Source: Polytrichum commune
Lineage: Eukaryota; Streptophyta; Polytrichopsida; Polytrichales; Polytrichaceae
Reading direction: 5' to 3'
Length of the DNA stretch: 64,000 nucleotides
Assembly (NCBI GenBank): GCA_950295325.1
Contig: OX485809.1
Coordinates: 6,572,001 to 6,636,000 of the forward strand
Notes under the pieces: model-generated
Told to the model about the DNA's origin: nothing
What the model saw: only the letters and a program-made list of their open reading frames with translations
Database searches by the model: none
In this document: in pieces, positions 35,007 to 46,700 of the stretch
Numbering within the stretch: the stretch's first letter is position 1
How the letters are laid out: each line of letters starts with the position of its first letter
Translations under genes and position numbers: made by a program

Positions 35007-36455
35007 TCAAAAGGAGGAGAGGCCGCTGATCTTGCGCAGCTGCTCATATGAGACCCAAAACACAAACTGCCAAGGCCCTAACCTAGTCCAGGTTGGGAAG
35101 AAACCCTTCCAAAGAGCCATGACCCCTTCTCCTTTCACTGTTTTCGCCAGGCAGTCGAGAGAACTCCGGTATACTGTCCCCCCGGATTCTTGATTCATCA
35201 TTCGAGTTTTCACAACATCGGCAGGGCAACTCAAAATGGTGGCCGACAGCCCAGACATCACTGATGCAAGAGTGTGTGCACCAATATTGTCACCTGCAAT
35301 GCCCTGCCCAATCACCCACTGCTTCGATTGGTCATAGCAGGCAAGCTCCCCCATGTTCACCAAGAACGCACGTTGAGCGTTTGGTCCAACTCCTCGCCAT
35401 AGTCCCTTTACGCCTTCCGCTTGGACTATCTTTGCAAAAGCATCTGTCACACCCGTGTAGCGGGGTGCGTGCCCAAGTTTTATTAGCCTTCCATCTGATT
35501 GCATGCGCACCTTCACCAAATCGGCTGGACTCGCTATCACCTGTTTGTCCCACAACCTGAAGTGTTCAATTAACAAAGCCTTTTCAAGAGCATTTGTAGA
35601 ATCTGTTGCACATGAGTGTCATAGACACTTTGCACAACTTAGGGAATCCTGTGCGATCTATAAGGAACCATGTCATAGCATTCTTAAGTGGTGTAGTGAC
35701 TGTCCTCCCTAGATAAGCACCAAGAAGAGTACACACTCAGTGAGATTCTTTTTGGCAAGTTCTTTAAGTTGAAACTTAGTAGATCGGAGAAGGCTTTGTC
35801 AGAAGAAACATAACAATGAGGTGTCGAATAGTGAGAGCTTGCCACTTGCATCATTAATCAAGGACCTTGATTATTGGATTTTATCCTTGAAGCTAGAATA
35901 AAAAGAGAACGTCTTTAAACATGCTTAAGAATGCTATGATTACTGCATAAGAACTCCGTGTTTAGATTGGATATTAAGTGAAGTACATGGTTAGCACATC
36001 CATTGGAGGTATGACGTTGTAAGAAAACTCAGATCAATCCTTGCAATGGAAGAAGAACCAACAAAATTGACCTGGCCAATAATTCCTGAAGCACCACCAA
36101 TCAGAGCTTTCTTTGTGACGGATAGGTTTTGAGGATCCTCGCCATTGCTCAATGATTCCCGGAGATTCTCATACGCAACGATGCGGATGCTTGTATAGAA
36201 GACGTGCCGTAAAAGAGCTGGCGAAAGTCCCCTGTAAAGGCCACTGATGCCCTCCTCCCTGCCTATGGCCATGGCCATACTGATTGCTCCACGCTTGGCT
36301 CCCCCCTGTGTGGCACTGCCCATTTCACCTTGCAGCTGAAGACGGGTTTTTGTGATGTCGATCGGAAATGTCGCAGCCTCCGATGCCATAGCTGACACTG
36401 CTGTCAAACCCAGGCGGAGGGCCAAACTCTGCTCTTGATCCTTGGAAAGCCCCAT
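35007..36455 (-). CDS. UCP3: Mitochondrial uncoupling protein 3-type carrier
   Basis: This inner-mitochondrial-membrane member of the SLC25 carrier family is closest in my memory to plant UCP3/PUMP3. Two exons, 36455-36072 and 35540-35007, join in phase 0 across a 531-base intron to give 305 residues, the normal family length. Three repeats each carry the carrier signature: PIDITKTRLQ (from residue 31), PADLVKVRMQ (from 133) and PADVVKTRMM (from 234). Other family features are GLYRGLSPALLRHVFYTSIR, KGLWRGVGPNAQRAFLVNMG and the C-terminal GPWQFVFWVSYEQLR. Plant UCPs are thought to transport dicarboxylates/aspartate or dissipate the proton gradient; the substrate of UCP3 is not settled. The gene looks intact. 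Its 3' end is about 950 bp from the 3' end of the TANGLED gene, so the two are convergent. Confidence 0.95.
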
Positions 36456-36517
36456 CTCTTACCACAATTTGCCTGTTACCTCCTGATCACAAAAGAAATT
36501 GTTTTAAATATACATCC

Positions 36518-36930
36518 TATCCTACCTATGGATAATGCAATGTTCAGTAAAGCATGCAAAACACTCTGTTACATATGGCAATACAAAAGCCGTATTGAAT
36601 GCGATGCTGCTACGCTATGGATACATCCTCTTGCTAGCTATGGATATTGCAATGTTTGGTAAAGCATGCAAAATATTCTCTACAGATGGAAATACCATAG
36701 AAGCCCTTTGTGGGATGAACATTCAGGACCAAGGTTGTCATCAATGTATATTTTGAATGTGATGCTGCTACGTCATGGGTAGGTATATCCTATTGCTTAG
36801 CTGTGGGTAATGCAGTGTTTGGGAGTCTATACCAAACACTCTATTATATATGGCAATGCCACAGAAGCCCTTTGTGGGATGAACAGTAAGGACCGAGGTT
36901 GTCCGGATGTGATACCTTTTGAATGTGATG
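36518..36930. repeat. Imperfect tandem repeat upstream of UCP3, ~100-160-bp unit
   Basis: Three units share CTATGGATAATGCAATGTT-like, CAAAACACTCTGTTACATAT-like, GAAGCCCTTTGTGGGATGAA and GAATGTGATGCTGCTAC. Unit spacing is about 110 then 160 bases because the first unit lacks a segment. Confidence 0.65.
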
Positions 36931-38641
36931 CTGCTGCTACAATGCAGAGTGGGAGCTGGATGTTGTGTGCCTTGGGTAGGCCACAATATCCATGCTAACC
37001 TTTGAATTCCACTTCTGGATTGAGCAATCTTCGACAGGTGCCACACTGCACACAAAAATGTCTTTGTGAAACACAGGACACATGTAGAGTGCAATTCTAA
37101 CTGGTGCAAAGTATGAAGCCATTATCTCTACCATATCCAGTTCTAAGAGTGCACATAGTTTTTGAAAACCTCTCCTTGTTTTTACACTGAAATTTGACAA
37201 TTAGCTACCAAGCACTCAAAACCCTAACTCTGTCAGCTAGTTTCCTGGTCAAGTATACATTTGAAAATTTCTGTCCTGCAATTATCCTACTTATCCTGCA
37301 CACAAGTTTCGGTAGGAGATTCATCTGTAATACATCAGACAATCCAGGAAATGTAAAGATGCACAACATTGTTTTCAAAAGAAGATGCTTCGTTCACACT
37401 ACAACTGCAACCAACAGAAACGCACCTCATGGTGAGAGAATCCATGTTCTAATGCTTCCAGTGACTGCCTGCAAAACAAAATCACCTCCCTTTTAGCTCT
37501 GCAACAATCCCTTACCACACTCTTCAACTCTTCAAATAAACCTCAACCTCAGATTGCGAGCTAGAAACAAGCAGCGCATAAAATTCACGCCAGACAAAAC
37601 TGCAACTGAGAATCCCTTGTATCAGAATGTTGCTGTTAGGGACATATTTCAGGTAAGATGAGCTAAAAAGACACGACATGTTCTGGACCTCACAAGGTCT
37701 GCATCACATAATACCAATTGGATGCGCTTTACAGGAATGTATACCCAACTAAAGTGGCCATCCAAAAACTAAGACAGAAGGCAACAACAACCTACACATA
37801 TTTAAAACAAACTCCCAACCACACACTTGCTCATGTTCTGATGATGTATAACTTCTACATTACATGGAATCCCTCCTCCCCTGTCCCAAAAACTTGCTAT
37901 TTCTCAAAATGACCACATCTGTCAATTGGTGCAAAAGGAACCTAATACCATAATGTCCATGCCAAGGTTGACCACAGCAACACATCAACCCCTCAAGAAA
38001 CCCAACACATAAATAACAACCCACCAGGGGTTTGGAATGAAGAAATTCATTCCACCGATTTGTAAGACAAACAATTCACATCACATCACAGCTCTTGAAG
38101 CCCTCCGAACATCTCCAACTCGTATAGACACACCTACAGACGGTGCAAACCATGCCCCATCCTACTTGGCATTACATAATTAGTCACGGAAAAGTCGCGA
38201 TCGAATTCATGGATCCCCCCACTCTCTCACCTTCACACGGGTTTCTACGATCTTGCTTCTTTCACACACAAACAGGCACATTGTGACGCCCATACCATAA
38301 TTTTGCAAAATCTTTGAGGAAAACAGCGAACTGATAAGTTACTCCCCACATTGAATACCAAAGCATCTATAAGAGCCCAAAGGAATCCAAAAGCATCTAT
38401 CTCAGAGCACACAAAACAATCTAGATGCTCTCTTGATGGCTCTCCTGGTAACTAATAAGTTAGAATCACTCCTACTTGAGTCACTTTGGACGGAGTCAAT
38501 CGGTTTCAAGGGTGGGAGATTTATCAGCATAAATTAAGTGGATTTCTTTATGCTTTCCTTTGCTTTCCTCCACGCTTGTAGAAACAGGTAATGCATGAGG
38601 GGGAGTGTACCATGGGAAATAAGGACACCATGTGAGGCTGT

Positions 38642-38706
38642 AGCTCATATTATTAAGGAACACGGTATCTCATATTATAAAGGAACACGGTACCTCATAT
38701 TATAAT
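38642..38706. repeat. 27-bp tandem repeat, ~2.5 copies
   Basis: CTCATATTATAAAGGAACAC followed by GGTA repeats with minor changes. Confidence 0.75.
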
Positions 38707-39900
38707 GGAAAATTTGACCTCGGTCAAAACTTTATTGTCGGTTAACTCATTTTCTTGCAAAAGAAGAAAAAGAAAAAGAAAAGTTTTGTTCATTTTTAAA
38801 ATTTTAAATAATATGATTACTTCTTTAAGACATGGACAAGACAATTCTTAAGGCTAAAACAATATACAACTACAACAACACTTCTTGTCCCTAAGCCTTG
38901 TTCAAAGGAGATGTTCGAGGGGAAAAATAGAGGAAAGAAAACCAAGATGAGATCAATGGCTGCTACTAGTTTGCTTAGAGATCTTAGCACTCCACATTTA
39001 TTTGGTAACGTGATTCTCATTTGGGTAAGACTAAAGCAAAAAAAACCAATAAATAAATAATAATCAAATAGACTATGTCTTAGACAAAAGTCTCACTTTT
39101 GTCTAGTGACAAAAAAATTAGACCCGTTTGCTTGTACATGGTCTTTGGTTTTGGTGGATGAATCACTTGTATAGGTTCAATGCTTATGTGAGTAGGTGGA
39201 CCAGTTTAAGAAAATATGAAATAAATAAAAATGGGGGCTATCAAGGTTTTTCTTGGGTGTCAAGGTTCTTGCATGGTATTTATACATGAGTGGTATTGAA
39301 AACAAAAAAGATCGTCAAATACTCATACCTTATTAGTATAACAAATTGTGAAATGCTCATTTTTGGGATACCCGAATGGTATGAAAAAAAGACGACACCA
39401 ATCCAACATTGATTTTTTTGTCTCAAGGGCATAAAGTGTCATCATCACCCACATGGAGACACTCTTCTTTGAAAGTCACATGCATGCAAAACCCTTTAAG
39501 TATAATCCCTTATATGCAAAGTTGTCATGACCAAAAAGAAGACTATACATACTATAGGCTTTTGCTATCACTTAAAACTAACCCAAGGAAAACAACCCAT
39601 GTTACTAGGTCTCAAGGAAGACTAAGCTAGTGTCTATAAGAATTAATGTTACATTGGATTAAGGTTTCTAATAACATTCTATATCTTGTACTCCTTCATT
39701 CCTCTTTATATAGGTTTGATTCACACTGTGAGAGTTCATTGGTGCCCTCTTTGTTGTGTGTGGTTCCGTCCTAGGTGTGTGGACTATTATCACTCTAATC
39801 CCATCTTCTATGTATGTCGTGAAGCTTAAAAGTTTGGCAAGTAGTCAATGACTCATAATCATGACAATCTCCGGGGTAATATCTTTTGGGTAACCACATA

Positions 39901-42900
39901 GTCTTCATGTCGTAGCACGGTGGTGGCGTATTCATTAAATTAACCTGATAAACGCGTAACACGTCACAGCCACGCCAAGTTCGTTCCCACGAAGAACCTG
40001 CGGTCGTTCACAACACAGAGGGAGGAAATCTTTCATTAACACACACACAAGAAACACCAGAAACTAAGACAACACAAATCGGATTAAGAAATCCGGAATA
40101 TTACGGAAAGTATGACACGGATATTTCCGTCTTTCCGGTAGCGGACCGAGGTAGGGAACACAACACAAAATATGGACAAGCTCCCACCTTAGAGTAGTAA
40201 CAACAATAGACTCAACGTCCTAAATCCATAATATAACAACTATATACACTCCATTCTAAAATTCCTTATTACGGGCTATGACTTCCGGGATAAGGTTTCC
40301 ACGATAGAGGTAGCGGATCGGACCTGTATTTCCACTATCCGCTAGATTTTCGACCGTGTCACAAGGACCATAATTCTAGTGTTTTAGGCTAGAATGCTCA
40401 GAGAGACTTGGTAGTTGTTCATCAGGATTTCATCATTTGAGTTGATTTCTTAGGGTTATTTCCCTATCTCCATTTCCTCTTTCTAACTACTATTCCCTTA
40501 GACTAGTGTTACGATGGAGGCAGCCCTCCCTCGAGAAGGTATCCCACTCAAGTATCCGACGCGTACCACCCCCTTTGACGGGAGAAAAAATGGAGGAAGT
40601 TTTGGGTCTACAAAACCAGCTTGATCCGGTTTCCGTGATGGCACAGTTTCCACTATACCACACGCGGAAACCGAATCCTCCCTCGAGAAAGGTGGAAACA
40701 CAACATCTTCGCTCCTATCCTCACAATGGGTAGCTTGTACTGTTCCACATGTCACACATGGTAGGACCTAGGGTCTGTTGTTTTCCGTGACGGCGGGGCT
40801 AACATAGGGATGGGGTTACCACGCCTACCATCCGCGGTGGGAACCAAGCGCCAGTCGTGGCATGTGCATGAGTGTTCTAGACCAGTCCATTACTGCTGAT
40901 CTGTGTGATCCACCTCCAGGTCATGGCAAGCGGAAGGCATAAACCAGAACTCTCCCCCTACTATTGGACAGATTTATCCACAGCTGCTCATTGTCGGTCC
41001 CTAGTTGGACGGAGTAAGTGGGGAAGAACCTACCGTGTGTGTGAAACTTCCCTTGCCCAACAACCCCACGGTAGGGTTCTTTCCCCTTGCTCGGCCAATC
41101 TTTTCCTCTTTTTCGCGCTTAAGATTCCTCCGCCCATCACCTGCTCACACAGGGACGTTTCAACCACACGCACCTCGGGTATTACTGTCCCCCTGTCCTA
41201 TCACGGAAGACTAACCTAACCAACCTACACAATGATAGGGAATGGCGGAAAACTCGGAAACCTCAAGTAGGGGAAGGATGGACCATTTGCATCACACATG
41301 TACTCAAGACTCAACTCAAACCGAAGGTGAAGTAAAACATAAAGTCCGAATTGAACAAAAACACAATTGCATTGCAAAATGATGAGGAAAACACCGAAGT
41401 TCTTCCTCTTAAACCAAACTAGCATCCACATGCCATGGTTTTCACGCTGGAAATCGCGGGCCACGTGGCAGTCCTGACAATCCACCTCAATGAGAGGCCA
41501 AAACCCAAACAAAGAAAATAACGAGACTCACAACTCGGGGCCACCTAACTACTTGCCCAAAACAACCCAAAATGGAATCCTAACTAAAATCTACTCCTTA
41601 TCCTTCCGCTTCTTCAACTTTGTTTCTTTCTTATTCTGCTTCCGCTCCTCGCAGCGGTCCACTCTGTCCGTTGTCAAAGATGGAACACGTGGTGGTGGCA
41701 CTGACACCTCGTGTCCATCGGGTCCGGAAATCGCTCCCACGCGGTCCAACGTTTCCGCCGCATCCGATGCCAGTGGTGCGGACAGTTGGTTGTCCGGCGG
41801 AAATCCCGGAGCAAGAATTGCAAGTGGCGGCGGATCCCGGGCAACCACTTGGAAGTCCGTGGCAAGGCTCGGTGTTGAGACCTCGGCCACGTGGCAATCA
41901 CCCAAGGTTTCCTCTCCAACCGCGGCGGAAACTGGGGAGGCATTGGGAACTAACACCTCAGTGGTGGAAACCGGCAGGGTCGTGATCGCCGTGATGTCCT
42001 CCACCTGGTCCACCTCTTCCGCATGTTGGTTTCCACCTTCTACCGCGGCACCTTGAATTTCCACCATGTCATGAGGGGTCAAGTCGGAGTAGCCCGATGA
42101 GGACTCTCTTTCCTCCGATGACTCAACTACGACGGGAAACAACTCCGTGCAAATAGCAATGAGGGCCTTCATTGCTTTCAAAGATGCGTCCATCTTACTC
42201 CCTTGATCCATGATGAAGGTAACCATCTTCGACCCGGAAACGTGGTCCGCATTCTTCAATTTCGCGTCGAACATCTTGGCTTTCCACCACACATTTCCCG
42301 GGATTTCTACCATATCACTCATCTTTTGTACCGTGAGGGTGGTATCCTTTACCTGCTTGAGGAGCTTCTCTCCCTCCGCCTCCAACTTCCATACTCGTTC
42401 CGCGGTCTTTCGATTTTCCGCCGTAAGGTGGTCCACCTTACGCTCCAGCTCCCGCAACCGGCGCAGATCTTGGATGGCCTCCTGTATTGCGGCAACCAAA
42501 CTCTCCCGCAGAGGGTTGCCCACCAATTCCCCTACTTGTTGCATTTGCAGCTCATATTCCGCAATCCGGGACCGTACTCCCTCCAAGTCGCGGATAATGG
42601 AGTCCACCGGATTGTCCTTCAAGGGGAAGGTGGAGGTTCCACCTCCTACCGGCTTGGTGGCGGACCTGGTCCGCGTCGCACGATTTCCCAACATTAATTT
42701 CCGCTTCTTGGTCACGGGCCGCTCTTTGTTGCTCAACTCTACCACATCTTCCTCCTTCGAACCCTCATGGCCCATCTCCGGCTCCGAGTCGGTAGTCTGG
42801 AGCTCCCGCATAAACTGATGCGATGTCCATTGGGTTTTCTCTTCGTCTATGAGTAGGTTTTCGTATGCGTAAAGGTGGAAGAGGAAAGACCCAATGTAGG

Positions 42901-43735
42901 AAGGTTGGCCGCGCTTATTGTTGGTTACCAACTTGTGCACCAACTTCCCAATGATGCTTCTCCAATCCACCACCTTTTTCTCAGAGTATGCGAGAAGTAA
43001 GGTGGTGGCAAGGATAAGAGTGATGTTATAGGCTTTTCCGGGCTAAAGATAAGCACTAAGAAACCTAACATTTTCATTTCCCTCTCGTCTTTACAATCCT
43101 TCACAAAGTAACCATACTTGGGCTCCAACCTCTGGGAGAATTTGTCCCTGGTACAATCATCTCTCTTAGTGGCCATACCTTCCCCTTCCTGCTTGAACCC
43201 GTAAACCCGACTCCACAATTCTGCATTCCACCTATCCGGTCGGCCCCGGATGGTGGAAGCGTAAACGTGGTCCACCTCCCCAGTGACTAACTCCCTTACC
43301 ATCTCCTCACATCGTACTCTCCAAAAATTTTCCCATAACCCGAGGCAGCCCATGCGCCTCAAGTCTACCTCCAACTCATTGCTCTCCTCTCGACCAGTGG
43401 GGGTGACCACGTGCACCTTGCGGAGGGCTAGCGGCTTGTCCGCGATCTTCTTCCGTGTTTGGGTCGCCATGGTGGTTGCGGCCCGTTGTCGCCTGTGCGG
43501 TCCGCTCCGCTCTAAGATTTCCGAGTCGAAACGGAATTCCTAACACTAACTCAATTTGATATTTTTAACTACTTTAAGGATTTTAATTTTTCTTCTCAAT
43601 TCTAAATAACCTACCTGACAATCCATCTATAAAGTACTCTACTTATTATGTTTTCTTTGCTCAAACCTATTCTTTAAACTTAAAACAAGGTTTCTTAAGA
43701 TTTTAAGAAAATGCGGGCCGCGACACTTCAATATG
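39901..43735. mobile_element. GC-rich transposable-element region around the gag-like gene
   Basis: Between two AT-rich blocks the sequence becomes GC-richer and filled with CCGG/TCCG words. On the minus strand the right end begins near TGTCGCGGCCCGCATTTTC (43728). The left end near 39950 shows no matching terminus that I could find, so LTRs or inverted termini are not proven. Borders are approximate. Confidence 0.4.
41591..43470 (-). pseudogene. Transposon gag-like protein gene, frameshifted
   Basis: Two overlapping minus-strand frames form one ancestral ORF. The first (ATG at 43470) reads MATQTRKKIADKPLALRKVH, VDLRRMGCLGLWENFWRVRC and VDHVYASTIRGRPDRWNAEL. The second starts VVDWRSIIGKLVHKLV and runs to stop at 41591-41593. 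A one-base shift near 43030-43045 separates them. The N-terminal part resembles the putative plant transposon protein domain found in gag-like ORFs (an inference). Residues of the second frame around ESLVAAIQEAIQDLRRLREL to EGEKLLKQVKD form a long heptad-rich coiled coil. The C-terminal tail is acidic, then Pro-rich, and ends in basic KKETKLKKRKDKE. Its GC content is clearly above that of the neighbours. No protease, reverse transcriptase or integrase is visible, so it is a fragment or non-autonomous element. Confidence 0.6.
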
Positions 43736-46700
43736 CCATGAATTATGCTCGTGATAATCTCAAATTTATGTTTGCTTAATTAACTTACAACCATCGTGCA
43801 AGTCTTCACAATTGTAGTCACCACCTTCATCTTCGGGTGGACCTGGCAATTTGTCTCAAAAATCATCCACACCAGTTAATGTAATAACACCATATCAACA
43901 ACATAAGCCATGTCCTTTGTTTATATGATCTCAATTTGTTTTGGTTACTCAAATGATATTTGTTGGATACAAACTTACACCAATGGGTAAAGCCTTTCTT
44001 TCTTCAAGGTAATGTCTTTAATAGCATGTAGCAAGATATCCTTAGGTCTCATCATCCTTGCATGCAAAATTTGTCTTTCCTAACAAGGTGTTGTAGGCTC
44101 ACTAAACTATAATCTTCTTTTTGTACTTACCCAAGGTAATGCCTTTCACTCACTTAGCTATCTCTTAGCCTAAGTCTTGGCTATGGCCCTTCAACTCTTA
44201 GTGATGTCAACTCTCATTAGTCTCTTCTCTGTCCACTCATGTTATTTGTCTTCTATCTCCTAGTGGGAGTTAACTTTCTCTCAACCTTTCTCTAGCCATA
44301 CCGTTATTCAATCTTTGTAAGGCCATCGCCTTTCTTGAACTTATTGATTCTTGAACTTGAGCTTCCCAACTAACTTCCTTTGGTTCTCAAAGGCTATCAC
44401 CCTTCTTAGGCAATTGCTCCTCATTCCCTCTCACATAAGATTATTAAGGCATGTGGATCAGTTCCCTTGACCTTGGAATATGTCATTTAAATTATGTGGG
44501 GGCCGGAACAAAGCATCAATACGTGTTTATTATTCATACATTTAAGCTTTCACTTGAAAATGTGGGTAGAGTTATGCTTCCAACCTACTCGCAAGAATCA
44601 TTGTTCATCTCAACACTATTCACATGAAGCATTGTTCATTTGTGCATTATTCACTAAAAATACTCTTCATATCAACATTGTTCAACGACAATACCGACAC
44701 TACTCACAATGTTCATATGATTCATACTGACATTAATTGCTTCTTATCATCTACATTTCTTCCCATGGAAGTCAGATAGTGGATACCCATGTTAGAGGCT
44801 AAATAAAAAAAATAGAACATAATCATGCAACTGAATAATGTTATGCACATGTTGAGTGAACTAATCCACATTGTCAAGCTTCTAGCCAATTTCAAGCTTG
44901 ATGTCAAACTAATGTCAAGATTCTAGCCAACAATATTTCTCAAGATATGTATAACTTCTCAATGCTCCATATTTATTTTCTTTCTCTCTTAACCCTCACC
45001 AAACTTTTGTCATTCTCATAGCCTTATTCTCGACTCTCTCAAGCCTTAATCACACAATGACTCACTAATTTATGTTGGAGTTATACTCCTATGCCATCAC
45101 TCTTCTTCTTAGCCTATTGCTAAAGACCCGCTTGTGTTCAATCTTAATCTCACCTTCCACATTACCTATATATTAATTGCTCTAAAATTATTATCCTCGT
45201 GAACATCCTCTCAGTCACATCCTCAATTAAACTTATCCTCTTCCTCGGCTGACCTTATCTCACAAGGCTATTGCCAATGACTTCATCATTTTGTCTATTT
45301 AGCATAGGTTATTGTTTGGAGTTACGTGTTGCTATGTTTTTTAACCGACGTCATCATTTTTTACCAACTAAGTTACATCATATTTTTCAGTGTGCATACT
45401 AAGTACTTATGTTATTTGGGTAAAAAATGATACTCTTGGTAAAAAGAGTTATAACAACATGTAACTAGAAATGGCAACCCACACTCATAAAACAAAATGG
45501 TGTTGTTATGCCACATTCACTTTGACTTTTGTAGTCTTCAATCAACCTATTTGTGCTCTTAATAATTTGATTGTTCGAGACATATAACATATGGCCACTG
45601 CTCTCACACATACAAGTTCTTTCATTCACTTTGAACTACAACCAACTGTAATCAAACATCCATTTTAGATACAACAAGACTACTACACATAAGAGACATC
45701 CTTACTCTCAATTTCAAAATTTAATTACTTCAAGAATCTAAGAGAATTCTTGAATTTGAGTTACTTGGTTCCTCTCAATCTATTGCCTTCTTGGCCCTAT
45801 CTTTATCTACCCGTTCTCAATCATTGAGTATCAATGATATCTATGTTTATTGCTTTCTAAGATACTATGCTTGATTTCTACATATGAAAATATCATGTCT
45901 TTGTATGGCCAACCTTCTTCTTATAAAGCGAGAATGGATGAGAAGGTGGTTAAGGCTAGCAACCAACTTGAAGTGGCAATGGTCTCCTAATCCCACTATG
46001 GATGAAAATCTAAGTAGCATATGTTGGACAATGCCACAAAACTTTGAAAATTTCCCACTTCGGCTAGGCTATGGCCGAAAAATGTAGTTTACACATACAA
46101 ATCACATACTACATAATAGTCTCGTGTATGTATACATATATTTGAATTCATCATGTAAATTGCCTTCACAATGTATATAAATCTTTAGGAACTGATTTTT
46201 TTTTTTACATTCCTTGGATGTATGCTCATAAATCACTTTGTGTTGATAGAATTATCAAAGTATGATGCCGTCGATGACAATTATTGCTTTAAGGATTAAC
46301 CCCATGTGAACTTTTGGATTAACGCATATAAAGTTTTGGAGGGTGTAAGGTACGTCTAGATGAATTAAGCTCCTCTTGTGAGAACCCTTAGGGAGGACCT
46401 TGGGGTATGCTTTAACCCCCCCCCCCCCCTCCCCCTTGAGCTTATCAAATAGCTCCTATCTCATTCCATGTTAATCATGTTCACAACAAGTTGGACTATA
46501 CTTTGAGCCATAATAAATGGTCACAAAGGGGGTTGTACCAAAACCCACAATGATCATGAGAGGGGCATTTGTTTTTGATACCCATATTGGTTGTGCCCCA
46601 TTTTTTGCATGGGAACTTGATGATCGTGAGAACGGTGTGAGAATGTGTAACCACAAACACACCACACGTGACAAATCATACTTATAATGCAAGTTGTACA

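Larger units (their letters stand above)
36456..39900. other. Upstream flank of UCP3 and spacer
   Basis: It holds the putative UCP3 promoter, an imperfect tandem repeat (36518-36930), a 27-bp tandem repeat (38642-38706) and otherwise unremarkable AT-rich sequence. No further gene was recognised. Confidence 0.5.

Noticed and set aside
42203-42818. Two plus-strand ORFs of 164 and 202 codons
   Set aside because: Antisense to the gag-like ORF, which has the coherent coiled-coil protein.
39901-43735. A complete LTR retrotransposon
   Set aside because: No pair of long terminal repeats, primer-binding site or polymerase could be found by eye; only the gag-like frame is supported.
46418-46440. Poly-C run as a functional element
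   Set aside because: A simple homopolymer, possibly of uncertain length in the assembly; no context supports a function.
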